Source of the DNA: Micromonospora sp. LH3U1
Lineage (GTDB): Bacteria > Actinomycetota > Actinomycetes > Mycobacteriales > Micromonosporaceae
Assembly (NCBI RefSeq): GCF_028475105.1
Contig: NZ_CP116936.1
Coordinates: 3,657,501-3,721,500 of the forward strand
Reading direction: 5' to 3'
Length of the DNA stretch: 64,000 nucleotides
This document shows, in pieces, positions 24,683 to 33,276 of the stretch (within the stretch, counting starts at the first letter, position 1; the number at the start of each line of letters is the position of its first letter). The notes below the pieces were generated by a model, which worked only from the letters and a program-made list of their open reading frames with translations, made no database searches and had not been told where the DNA came from. The position numbers and the translations under genes were made by a program.

Positions 24683-27600
24683 CGCGCTCCTTCCCCTCGC
24701 TGTCGGTGGTGACCGCCGGGGCGTTCTGGCCCGGCTTGATCCCGGCACGCCGCTGGTAGTCGCCGACCAGGTCCAGCAGCGCCGGTCCGGTGGGACGACG
24801 GCCGGGCCGGACGTCGCAGGTGCCGACCTTGCTCTCCTGGATCAAAACGTTCGGGTCGAGGCTGATCCCGAACAGGTCGTTGGCCGAGTCGCCCGTCACC
24901 AGACCCTCGAAACCGAAGTGGTACGGCAACCAGACCTGGTGGATGATCCGACCATCCACCCGCAGCGGGGCGAGCCGGTCGGTCACCAACACCTTCGCCT
25001 CGATCACCGCACGACCACTGACCAGGTACGCCCAGCCCAGGTGGTCGAGGCCGCGCTCGACCGCCAACTCCGGTGACACCTCCACGAACATCTCCGGTTG
25101 CAACTCGGCGAGCGGCGACACGGTCCGGCTCATCCCACCGGCAGTGTGGTGCTCGGTGAGCCGGCTGACCGTGAACACGTACGGGAACACCTGACTGTGT
25201 TCCTCCGGCGGGCTCGGGTTCACCGAGTTCACCGGGTGCGCGTACATCTTGCGGGTCGGGTTGGCCTGCTGCCCGTAGAGGGGGTTCCGCACGGGTGACT
25301 CGACCGGCTCGTAGTGGGTCGGCATCGGGCCGTCCAGGACGCCGCTGGGCGCGTACAGCCAGCCCTTGCCGTCACCCTGCATGACGAACGGGTCGTCGCC
25401 GGCGATGCCCTCCGGCCCGGACGCGCCCGGTGGCGGCCGGTACGACGGCGGTTTCGTCTTCTCGAAGTCCGGCACGTCGTAGCCGGTCCACTCAGCCTTC
25501 TCCGGATCCCACCAGACGTAGCGCTTGCGCTCACTCCACGGGTTGCCGTCGGGGTCGGCGGAGGCACGGTTGTAGAGGATGCGCCGGTTCGCCGGCCAGG
25601 CCCAGCCCCACTCGGCGGCCACCCAGTCCTGCTCGTGTCGGGACTTGCGCCGGGCTGCCTGGTTCACGCCGTCCGCGTACACCCCGGTGTAGATCCAGCA
25701 GCCAATCGCGGTGGAACCGTCCGCACGGGCCTCGGCGAAGCTGGACAACGGCTTTCCGCTCGCCACGTCGTACCCGTTGATCTCACGCAGCACCGACTCG
25801 GCGCTCGGCTCCGCGCGCGGACCGTGCGTGGGGTAATCCCAGGTGAGGTCGAGCAGCGCACGGTCGCGCGGCAGTTCGGAGTCGGCCAGCTTCTCCCGCA
25901 GCCTGAGCCCCAGGTGGTAGAAGAACCACAGCTCGGATCGGGCGTCGTCGGCGGGCTCGACGGCCTTCTCCCGCCACTGCAACAAGCGTTGGGTCTGGGT
26001 GAAGGTCCCCTCCTTCTCCACATGGGAGGCGGCGGGCAGGAAGAACACCTCCGTGCGGCACTCCTCGGGCACGATCTCGCCGGTGGCCACCTCGGGGCCG
26101 TTCTGCCAGAACGTCGCGCTTTCGATCATGAACAGGTCCCGGACCACCAACCAGTCCAGGTTGGCCATCCCGAGCCGCTGCGCACGACCGTGCGCCGAGC
26201 CGACCGCCGGGTTCTGACCCAGCAGGAAGTACCCCTTGATCTTGCCGTCGATCATGTTGAGCACCTGCTGGTACGTGCCGTGATCGCCGGTCATCCGGGG
26301 CAGGTAGCCGTAGCAGTAGTCGTTCTCCGGCGTCGCCGCGTCACCCCAGTACGCCTTGAGCAGGCTGGCAGCGAACGACCGCGCGTTGCCCCAGAACCCC
26401 TTCTGGCCCGGGTGCCGAATGCTGTCCACCCACTCGTCGAAGGTCGGGTGCTCGGCGTGGTGCGGCATCGGCAGGTAGCCCGGCAGCAGGTTGAACAACG
26501 TCGGGATGTCCGTCGAACCCTGAATGCTGGCGTGCCCGCGCAGCGCCATGACCCCGCCACCCGGGCGACCCATGTTGCCAAGCAACAGCTGGATGATCGC
26601 GCCCGTGCGGATGTACTGCACACCCACACTGTGCTGCGTCCAGCCCACCGAATAGATCAGCATCCCGGTGCGTTCCCGGCCGGAGTTCTCCGTCCACGCC
26701 TGAGCCAGTTCGAGGAACTTCTCCTGCGGGATGCCGCACACCCGCTCCACCATCTCCGGCGTGTAGCGGGAGAAGTGTCGCTTGAGGATCTGGTAGACGC
26801 AGCGCGGATGCTGCAACGTCTCGTCACGCCGGGTCTGCCCGCTCACCTGCGCGCCATGCGACTCGTGCGCCAGCCCCGCGGCGCTGTCCCGCTCCTGGGC
26901 GGTGTGCCCACTGCCGGACGAGCCCTCGTGCCCCTCGTACTGCCAGCTGTCCTGCACGTAGGTGCCGGTCTCCGGGTCGAACCCGGAGAAGAAGCCGTCG
27001 CCGTCCTCGGTGTCGCTGAACTCCTCGCTGACGATCGTCGCCGCGTTGGTGTACGACAACACGTACTCCCGGAAGTCCAGCTCGTTGTCCAGGATGTACC
27101 GCACCACCCCACCGAGCAGGGCGATGTCCGTGCCCGCACGGATCGGCAGGTACGCATCCGCCACAGCACTCGTCCGGGTGAACCTCGGGTCGACGTGGAA
27201 GACCTTCGCGCCGCGACGCTTGGCCTCCATCACCCACTGGAAGCCCACCGGATGGGCCTCAGCCATGTTCGAACCCTGAATGACGATGACGTCAGCGTTG
27301 GCGATGTCCTGCTGGAAATCCGTCGCACCGCCACGACCGAAGCTGGCCCCCAGACCGGGGACGGTGGCGGAGTGTCAAATACGGGCCTGGTTCTCGATCT
27401 GGAGCGCCCCCATCGCGGTGAACAACTTCTTGATGAGGTAGTTCTCCTCGTTGTCCAGCGTCGCCCCACCCAGACTGGAAAAACCCAGCGTCCGGTTGAG
27501 CGGCCGGCCCTGCGTGTCGACGTCCTCCCAGGTCTGCTCGCGCGCCGCGAGCATCCGGTCGGCGATCATGTCGAGCGCGGTGTCGAGCTCCAGGTCCTCC

Positions 27601-27944
27601 CACTGCGTCGAATACGGACGGCGGTAACGGACCTTCGTCTGCCGCAGCGGGCTGGTCACCAGACTCTTACTCGCCGAGCCCTTCGGACAGAGCCGACCCC
27701 GCGAGATCGGGCTGTCCGGGTCGCCCTCGATCTGACTGACCTGCCCGTCCTTCACGTACACCCGCTGGCCACAACCCACCGCGCAGTACGGGCAGACGGA
27801 CCGGGCCACCGAGTCGGCCGTTTCGGTGCGAGCGGTGAGCGCCCGGGATCCGTCGGACTTCGCCGCGGCGCCCCGGCCGAGCGGGTCGGTGCCGGTCAGC
27901 TGGCGGTAGACCGGCCAACCCTCGATGAAGGTACGCAGCCTCAT
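24672..27944 (-). CDS. fdh: Formate dehydrogenase alpha subunit, selenoprotein (in-frame TGA = Sec)
   Basis: The protein has 1090 residues when the TGA at 27375-27377 is read as selenocysteine (residue 190). The context ENQARI-U-HSATVPGLG is the expected active site ligating Mo or W. The N-terminal 4Fe-4S site is CPYCAVGCGQ...RGRLCPKGS. Molybdopterin-guanine-dinucleotide-binding regions follow (VIVIQGSNMAEAHPVGFQW; GWTQHSVGVQYIRTGAI; LLLGNMGRPGGGVMALRG). It oxidises formate to CO2. No Tat motif is visible at the N-terminus (MRLRTFIEGWPVYRQLTG). Without recoding it would appear as two ORFs. The ATG at 27944 has AAAGGGGG upstream. Confidence 0.95.
27328..27370 (-). promoter_or_regulatory. SECIS-like hairpin after the fdh TGA
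   Basis: Starting four bases after the TGA, CCGCCAC (27370-27364) pairs with GTGGCGG (27334-27328). Inside it, CCCC and GGGG enclose an apical GGTCT loop. The GGUCU apical sequence matches the loop bound by SelB in enterobacterial fdhF/fdnG, so this is the likely SelB-binding element. Confidence 0.85.
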
Positions 27945-28318
27945 GCCTCGACACCCCCTTTCACGCGAGCGACCCCATGAACATAGGCCAGCTGAGTCAT
28001 CTTCGCGAGCGGGGAAAAACAGACAGCGCCGCCCCCGGCCGGTGGGCCGGGGGCGGCGCTGGTGTCGGTGTGCAGGTCGCCTCTCGGCGAGTGGCACGAC
28101 GCGGCTCCAGCCGAACGGTATTCCGCGAAGGCGATATTAGGTGAGGCCCGGGGACACTGAGTCACACCGACACCCACCACAACCAGCCGGCACCCCACCT
28201 TGTTCCCCCACCCCGCCCACGCCCGCGCCACCCCGAAGGCCCCGACGCCGTGCCGCCCCCTGCCCCACCGACCCATAGCCCGCGACGCCGCCGCGCCATG
28301 GCCGTGCCGCACGAGATC
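27945..28318. other. fdh leader/promoter region up to the IS element
   Basis: This 374-base stretch has no convincing gene. Read toward fdh it contains a small stem TCGCC-GAGA-GGCGA near 28078-28091, a strong hairpin followed by T-rich sequence (28025-28060), a TATGTT possible -10 near 27973, and the ribosome-binding site. Its distal end is cut by the IS30 element. Confidence 0.5.
28025..28060 (-). terminator. Strong intrinsic terminator or attenuator in the fdh leader
   Basis: AGCGCCGCCCCCGGCC (28025-28040) pairs perfectly over 16 bases with GGCCGGGGGCGGCGCT (28045-28060). On the minus strand it is followed by GTCTGTTTTTCCCC, a rare T-run for this genome. It lies 80 bases before the fdh start on the same strand, so it either ends an upstream transcript or attenuates fdh expression. 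Confidence 0.75.
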
Positions 28319-29448
28319 TTGGACAGTTTCCGTTCCCCCGGGCGGGCTCAACCGGTGGTTGCAACACTGAGTAGCTGGGTCATCTTCTCACCTGGGGTGG
28401 CCCAGCCTAGGGTCATGCGGGGGCGGTCGTTGAGTTCGTCGGCGACGTGGTCGAGGCCGGCTTGGTCGATGGTGGTGAAGTCGAATTGGCCTTTGGGGAA
28501 GTACTGGCGCAGCAGTCCGTTGGTGTTTTCGTTGCTGCCGCGTTGCCAGGGACTGTGTGGGTCGCAGAAGTAGACCGGGCAGTCGGTGGCGATGGTGAAG
28601 TCACGGTGTCGGGCCATCTCGACGCCCTGGTCCCAGGTTAGCGAGGCTCGTAACCGTTGCGGGAGCCAGGTCATCGCGGCGGCCAGCTGAGACACGACGT
28701 GTTCGGAGACCTTGCCCTCGGGCAGCCCGACCAGGATCACGAACCGGGTAGCGCGTTCCACCAACGTGGCGATCGCGGAACCACCGCACCCACCCCGACG
28801 GACTCCTTCGAGCAGGTCACCCTCCCAATGCCCCGGCACCGCCCGGTCGGCGACCTCGGCCGGCCGGTCAGCGATGCGCAGGTTCACCCAGGGCCGAGCC
28901 GAACGCACCGCCCCAGCGCTCGCTGCCCGACGGCGGCGAGCGGCGCGACCCGATCGCAACGCCACCTGCCGCGTCAACTCCGCGCGTAGATTGCCCCGCG
29001 CCTGCAGGTAGATCGCCTGGTAAATCGTCTCGTGCGACACCCACATCTCCGGCGTGTCCGGGAACTGCGCCCGCAGGCGGGCACTGATCTGCTGCGGCGA
29101 ACGACGTCGCCGCAGCATATCCAGCACTATCTGACGCAACGGCCCGTCACCAGCCAACCGCGGCACCCGCCCGGAGCGGTTATGCCGCAGAAACGACGCC
29201 CACTGCGCCATCGACGGCTGATACCGCTGCCCGTAGCGCTCGAACCGGCCTACCTCCCGCGAGATCGTCGACACCGACCGCTCCAACCTGCGCGCGATCG
29301 ACCGCAACGACTCATTCGCAGCCCGACCCAACCCGATCTGTTCCCGCTCCAGCGGGCTCAACCTCGACGCCATAACCACCCCAACGAAGATCACCGAAGG
29401 GTGTTGCAACCACCGGTTGAGCCCGCCCCGCTAACGGAAACTGTCCAA
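28319..29448 (-). mobile_element. IS30-family insertion sequence (1130 bp)
   Basis: The ends are long inverted repeats: TTGGACAGTTTCCGTT...GGGCTCAACCGGTGGTTGCA (split here; about 47 bases with mismatches in the middle), mirrored at the right end. Both flanks read GATC (28315-28318 and 29449-29452), which may be a target duplication, although GATC is itself a palindrome. One intact transposase fills the element, so it looks potentially active. Confidence 0.92.
28348..29373 (-). CDS. IS30-family transposase
   Basis: The protein has 341 residues. The N-terminal HTH (SPLEREQIGLGRAANESLRS, then RSVSTISREVGR) recognises the ends. The DDE catalytic residues are in GHWEGDLLEG, SLTWDQGVEM and GSNENTNGLLRQYFPKG; the last is the IS30 signature. 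The ATG at 29373 was chosen over an upstream ATG because the conserved N-terminus begins there. Its stop lies inside the left inverted repeat. Confidence 0.95.
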   Translation of the reverse strand: MASRLSPLEREQIGLGRAANESLRSIARRLERSVSTISREVGRFERYGQRYQPSMAQWASFLRHNRSGRVPRLAGDGPLRQIVLDMLRRRRSPQQISARLRAQFPDTPEMWVSHETIYQAIYLQARGNLRAELTRQVALRSGRAARRRRAASAGAVRSARPWVNLRIADRPAEVADRAVPGHWEGDLLEGVRRGGCGGSAIATLVERATRFVILVGLPEGKVSEHVVSQLAAAMTWLPQRLRASLTWDQGVEMARHRDFTIATDCPVYFCDPHSPWQRGSNENTNGLLRQYFPKGQFDFTTIDQAGLDHVADELNDRPRMTLGWATPGEKMTQLLSVATTG

Positions 29449-29551
29449 GATCTGCGGGCAACCGCCGGCGGGCGACGTCCTTTGCCACTGTTCACCGGCC
29501 AACACATCACCCGCTGCCACCGACCGGCGCGGGCTGCGGGATGTAGGTATG

Positions 29552-29591
29552 CCGCTGGCCGGCACCCCGGGGTGGGGGTGCCGGCCAGCGG
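29552..29591 (-). terminator. 17-bp stem terminator, copy 1
   Basis: CCGCTGGCCGGCACCCC (29552-29568) pairs perfectly with its complement at 29575-29591 around GGGGTG, just after the lysozyme-like gene. Confidence 0.8.
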
Positions 29592-29609
29592 TCGGTGTTC
29601 TGCGGTGGG

Positions 29610-30164
29610 TCAGCTGTTCCAGTGCTGGGCGACGAGGTCTGCGGCCTGCTGCTCCCACTGGGCGTAGGCGTCGGGGTACGCGGAGACCTGGACGGTCTGC
29701 GCGGCCTGGGTCAGGGGCATGTCCTGCCACCCGTCAACCTGCTTCAAACCCTTGAGGAACGCGGTCGTGGAGTAGGCGGGGTCGGTGATCTGCTCCGGAG
29801 TGCCCCAGCCGCTGGTCGGGCGCTGCTGGAACAGGCCCAACGAGTCATGGTCGTTGGCGTCGCCGAGGTGGCCCAGGTTCTCCAACTTCGACTCCTGCAG
29901 ACTCGTCGCGATCGAGATCACCGCGGCGCGCTCGGGCAGGCCGGCCTTCTTCGTGGCGGCGATGATCGCCTTGACGTTCGCGGTCTGCTCATCGTTCAGA
30001 GGGATCCGGGACTGGTCGCCCTGAGGCTTAGCCGTCTGCACCGCAACCGCGACCGGCTTAGCATCGACCGGGTTGGCGTGGGCGGCGATGGGGCCGGCGA
30101 ACACACCACCGGCGAACGCGAGACCAGCAACGGACAGCATGCTCTTACGAATGATCGTGTTCAT
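29610..30164 (-). CDS. Secreted small lysozyme-like protein, copy 1
   Basis: The protein has 184 residues with a signal peptide (MNTIIRKSMLSVAGLAFAGG, cleavage likely after AHA). The mature domain reads ERAAVISIATSLQESKLENL, then HDSLGLFQQRPTSGWGTPEQ, resembling the lysozyme-like fold of phage-type or transglycosylase domains with the Glu in QESK as a possible catalytic residue. It probably acts on peptidoglycan outside the cell (inference). The ATG has GAAGGAG eight bases upstream. It differs from the second copy at five residues and one single-residue insertion. Three ECF-type promoters precede it. Confidence 0.85.
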   Translation of the reverse strand: MNTIIRKSMLSVAGLAFAGGVFAGPIAAHANPVDAKPVAVAVQTAKPQGDQSRIPLNDEQTANVKAIIAATKKAGLPERAAVISIATSLQESKLENLGHLGDANDHDSLGLFQQRPTSGWGTPEQITDPAYSTTAFLKGLKQVDGWQDMPLTQAAQTVQVSAYPDAYAQWEQQAADLVAQHWNS

Positions 30165-30380
30165 GGGGTTAGCTCCTTCGGGGGTAAGAACACCCGCCCG
30201 CCGATGGGGGTCGGTGGTGCGGGTGTGAGCACCTCGTCCGGCGCTGCACATACAAAGGGGAAAGGTCTGGGGTCGGCGCCTACGGTGGCTCGGCGTCCGG
30301 GGTCGGCGGCCTACGGGCGGGGCTCGTGGCGCCGGGGGTCGGCGGCCTACGGGCGGGGGCTCGTGGCGCCGGGTTCAGGT

Positions 30381-30408
30381 GTAACGACCGGGGGCCGGGG
30401 GTCATTCC
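30381..30408 (-). promoter_or_regulatory. ECF-type promoter, copy 1 site 1
   Basis: On the minus strand, GGAAT-N18-GTTAC (from ATTCC at 30404-30408 and GTAACGACC at 30381-30389). This fits the sigma-R/sigma-H consensus GGAAT-N18-GTT and points to the lysozyme-like gene, giving a leader of about 215 bases. Confidence 0.65.
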
Positions 30409-30471
30409 GGGGGTGGCCCATCCATCGGCACCCTCGTGGAGGCGGTAGCCGGGCGGTCGTTCGTGGGGACT

Positions 30472-30499
30472 GTAACGACCGGCCGGGGCCCGGCATTCC
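30472..30499 (-). promoter_or_regulatory. ECF-type promoter, copy 1 site 2
   Basis: A second GGAAT-N18-GTTAC on the minus strand, 91 bases upstream of site 1, with the same GGTCGTTAC -10 region. Confidence 0.6.
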
Positions 30500-30573
30500 A
30501 ACCCCCGGGGGACCGGCTTTCCGACCCCTGGGGGTGGGGTGGCGGGCCGGTGGTGCTGCGATCGTCAGAGTAT

Positions 30574-30601
30574 GTAACGACCCCGCCCCGGCCATGATTC
30601 C
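30574..30601 (-). promoter_or_regulatory. ECF-type promoter, copy 1 site 3
   Basis: A third GGAAT-N18-GTTAC on the minus strand, 102 bases upstream of site 2. Confidence 0.6.
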
Positions 30602-31200
30602 AGCCCACGGGTGCGACCGGTCACCACCCACAACCACCCTTGACCGGACAAACCACCCACATGACCTCCCGCCGACGGCGCCAAACCACCCTCCCCCGGC
30701 ATGATCCACTCGCCTTCACGGAAACCGCGGTATCCGGCCGTTCGGACACCCCGACATCACGGAAACCGAGTCGATCACGAACAGGCCGACCGCGCCAGAT
30801 CCCTCAAACCGGGCAAACACCGCGACGGGGTCTGAGCGCCACGGCCGCAGGTAGCCGGCTGGCGCGGACAGCCAAGGCCACCGGACAAGCCGGGACCATG
30901 GCGGCGGGCCGAGACCACGGGACAAGCCATGGCAAGGACAGGCCGAGGCCACAGACCGAGGCCACGGACAGACCGAGACCACGGGGCAAGCCGGGACCAC
31001 GGGGCAAGCCGGAAGCGCCGGGACAGACCGGGACACGGGCTACCGGAACCCAAGAGCCGGGACACGGAGCGGCGAACCCCACCCACAACCCCGACATCAG
31101 AGCCGTCCGGCCCGTACAGGAAGGGCCGCCGGCCGGCCGCAAGCAGGCCGCTGGGATCGTCTTGAGCGACACCGGCTCCGGTGGGCGTTACCCTGACACC

Positions 31201-31542
31201 ATGCAGGTCGTCTCCCCCACCGCGTCCGGCGTGGCCTTCCTGGCACGCCCGGGTCGCCCTGCCGTGGTGGCGAGGACGCTCGCCGAGCTGGCCGGCCCCA
31301 CCCGGGGTGTGGTGGAGCTACCGGTGCGGTTGATGTGGAACGCCGAGCGCACCTTCGACCTTGGCGACCCCGACCAGCTGCTCTGGATGTACGAGAACGT
31401 GCTCCGCGAGACCACCCGCGCCGAGGACCTGCGTGTCCTGATCAACGGGCGGACGTTGCGCCGGGTGTGGCGACTGCTCAACCTCCCTCGGGGCGTACGC
31501 CAGGCGTGGGAAAGCCGGCACCGCGGCCTGCGCGCGGCGTGA
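31201..31542 (+). CDS. Conserved protein paired with AbiEii-type gene
   Basis: The protein has 113 residues, beginning MQVVSPTASGVAFLARPGRP and ending in an Arg-rich helix (TLRRVWRLLNLPRGVRQAWE). Its stop overlaps the start of the nucleotidyltransferase by four bases (GTGA), so the two are translationally coupled. It has no visible HTH, so it is not an obvious AbiEi antitoxin; a partner role is inferred from coupling. Confidence 0.75.
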   Translation: MQVVSPTASGVAFLARPGRPAVVARTLAELAGPTRGVVELPVRLMWNAERTFDLGDPDQLLWMYENVLRETTRAEDLRVLINGRTLRRVWRLLNLPRGVRQAWESRHRGLRAA

Positions 31543-32198
31543 TCGGCCCTCATCTGCACGAGTTCTACCGGGAGGTGGCCCGGGTGGCGTTGGCCGCCGC
31601 CGGGCCGTACCGGTTCGTGTTGGGTGGCGGGGTGGCGTGGGCGGCGCACGGTTTGGTGGCCCGTCCGACGGAGGACGTCGACCTCTTCGCAGACGTGGAG
31701 GGCGCTGCCGCGGCGGCGTCCGCCGGTGTGCGTCTGGCGTTGGAGCGGGCTGGGTTCAGCGTGACCGATGCTGACCCGGACAGTGAGCTGGCCGAGCTGT
31801 TCGACGGGTACGACCAGGACATGAAGGACTTCGTGGTGAGCCGTGACGGGCGGCAGATCCGGCTCAGCCTCGCCCGGTTGGACCGTCAGCAGAGTCCGGT
31901 GGTGATGGACCTCGGCCCGGTGATGGACGTCCGTGACCTGATGGCCAACAAGATCGCGGCGTTGGTCAACCGGCGGGAGGTCCGTGACTTCATCGACGTG
32001 GCGGCGGCGCTGGAGCACTACGACGTGACCGAGTTGTTGGTGCTGGCACGGCAGGTCGACCCGGCGCTGGATCCGGCGGACGTGCGGGCCGCCGGCCGTT
32101 ACCTGGACCGACTGTCCGACCAGCGCTTCGGCCGTTACGACCTGGGCCCCGCCGACGTCGCCCGGATCCGGCAGCGCTTCGCCGCATGGCCACGCTGA
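31539..32198 (+). CDS. AbiEii/AbiGii-type nucleotidyltransferase
   Basis: The protein has 219 residues. The nucleotidyltransferase core is visible: LGGGVAWAAHGLVARPTEDV followed by DLFAD (the metal-binding Asp pair), and MANKIAALVNRREVRDFIDV. AbiEii proteins are toxins of type IV toxin-antitoxin/abortive-infection systems, transferring nucleotides to tRNA in characterised cases. Whether this one is a toxin is unproven. The GTG start overlaps the upstream gene. Confidence 0.85.
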   Translation: MIGPHLHEFYREVARVALAAAGPYRFVLGGGVAWAAHGLVARPTEDVDLFADVEGAAAAASAGVRLALERAGFSVTDADPDSELAELFDGYDQDMKDFVVSRDGRQIRLSLARLDRQQSPVVMDLGPVMDVRDLMANKIAALVNRREVRDFIDVAAALEHYDVTELLVLARQVDPALDPADVRAAGRYLDRLSDQRFGRYDLGPADVARIRQRFAAWPR

Positions 32199-32210
32199 CC
32201 AACACACCGG

Positions 32211-33110
32211 TCACTTGGTCGGTCGACCGCCGGTGACCCCCAGGATCTCGCCGGTGACGTAGCTGGACTCCTGCGAGGCGAAGAAGACGTACGCGGGGGC
32301 GAGTTCCGCCGGCTGGCCGGGGCGACCCATCGGGGTGTCGGTGCCGAACTGTTTCACCTTGTCCTCCGGCATGGTGGCCGGGATGAGCGGCGTCCAGACC
32401 GGGCCGGGTGCGACCGCGTTGACCCGGATGCCCTGCTCGGCCAGGTCGATGGCGAGGGCCTTGGTGAAGTTGGCGATCCCCGCCTTGGTGGTGGCGTAGT
32501 CCAACAGCTGCGGCGACGGGTCGAACGCCTGGATCGACGACGTGTTGATGATCGCCGACCCCTCGGCCAGGTGGGGAATGGCGGCCTTGCAAAGCCAGAA
32601 CATGGCGTACAGGTTGGTCTTGAACACCCGGTCGAGCTGCTCGGTGCTGATCCCGAGGATCCCCTTGTCCTGCGACATCTGGTAGGCCGCGTTGTTGACC
32701 AGGATGTCGATGCCGCCCAGGTCACGCACCGTCCGATCAACCAGGTGCTGGCAGTGCGCTTCGTCGGTGATGTCGCCGCGCACCGCGATGCCCCGCCGGC
32801 CGGCGTCCTCGACCAGCCGGATGGTCTCCTGTGCGTCGGCGTCCTCCTCTTCGCTCAGATACGAGATGAGCACGTCCGCGCCCTCCCGGGCGAAGGCGAG
32901 CGCGACCGCTCGGCCGATCCCCGAGTCACCGCCGGTGATCAGCGCCCGCTTGCCGTCGAGTTTGCCGCAACCCCGGTACGACTCCTCACCGTGGTCCGGC
33001 TTCGGGTTCATGTCTTCGGTTGAGCCGGGCGCTGACTGCTGCTGGGCGGGTTGGCCGGACTGCTGACCGTACTGGCTGGTCGGATCCTGTTGGGTGTGCT
33101 GGTCGCTCAC
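32211..33110 (-). CDS. SDR-family oxidoreductase (GsiB/YhdG-adjacent stress type)
   Basis: The protein has 299 residues. After a Gln/Ser-rich N-terminus come the classical SDR features: ALITGGDSGIGRAVALAFAR (NAD(P) site), LVNNAAYQ, the catalytic Ser in INTSSIQAF, and YATTKAG (Tyr-x3-Lys). The N-terminal extension is typical of general-stress SDRs such as B. subtilis YhdF/GspA39-type proteins. An ATG at 33116 lies directly against GAGGAG, so the GTG at 33110, six bases away, is the better start. The substrate is unknown. Confidence 0.9.
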   Translation of the reverse strand: MSDQHTQQDPTSQYGQQSGQPAQQQSAPGSTEDMNPKPDHGEESYRGCGKLDGKRALITGGDSGIGRAVALAFAREGADVLISYLSEEEDADAQETIRLVEDAGRRGIAVRGDITDEAHCQHLVDRTVRDLGGIDILVNNAAYQMSQDKGILGISTEQLDRVFKTNLYAMFWLCKAAIPHLAEGSAIINTSSIQAFDPSPQLLDYATTKAGIANFTKALAIDLAEQGIRVNAVAPGPVWTPLIPATMPEDKVKQFGTDTPMGRPGQPAELAPAYVFFASQESSYVTGEILGVTGGRPTK

Positions 33111-33276
33111 GGACATCTCCTCGCGCTGCGCGGAAGCGGGGTTCCTATCGCCCTACCCTGCGGTCGCCCGCGAAAACCGCGGTGACGATCAGGGCTGGCG
33201 TGGCGGTAGTGCCCGCTGCTGGTTATGGTGCGCGAGGCGCCCACGAAGCGCGTCCACCCCCATGGAAAGGCACGTC

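Larger units (their letters stand above)
29550..30790. repeat. Duplicated 1.2-kb block, copy 1
   Basis: This block matches 38461-39659 in the same orientation: terminator hairpin, lysozyme-like gene, leader, three ECF-type promoters and a tail ending near CGATCACGAACAGGCCGA. Copy 1 has extra internal 35-base tandem units in the leader (30270-30375, repeats of GGGGTCGGCGGCCTACGGGC). By eye, identity is very high across the gene and lower beyond the promoters. Confidence 0.9.
30165..31200. other. Long leader and low-complexity region
   Basis: No believable gene lies here. From the gene outward it contains an inverted repeat ACACCCGC/GCGGGTGT (about 30190-30226), internal 35-base repeats (30270-30375), three ECF-type promoters (30381-30601), and a degenerate purine-rich tandem array (30890-31045) with units such as GACCACGGGGCAAGCCGG. 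An open frame through 30640-31200 is a by-product of base composition. Confidence 0.7.

Noticed and set aside
27375..27377. The TGA in fdh as a nonsense mutation
   Set aside because: It lies exactly at the Sec position of formate dehydrogenases, is followed by a SECIS-like hairpin, and tRNA-Sec and selB are adjacent.
30190..30226. c-di-AMP (ydaO) riboswitch before the lysozyme-like genes
   Set aside because: The leader has a hairpin but none of the conserved ydaO core sequences could be found.
30640..31200. N-terminal extension of the protein at 31201-31542
   Set aside because: The in-frame extension is a low-complexity array; the ATG at 31201 begins the recognisable protein.
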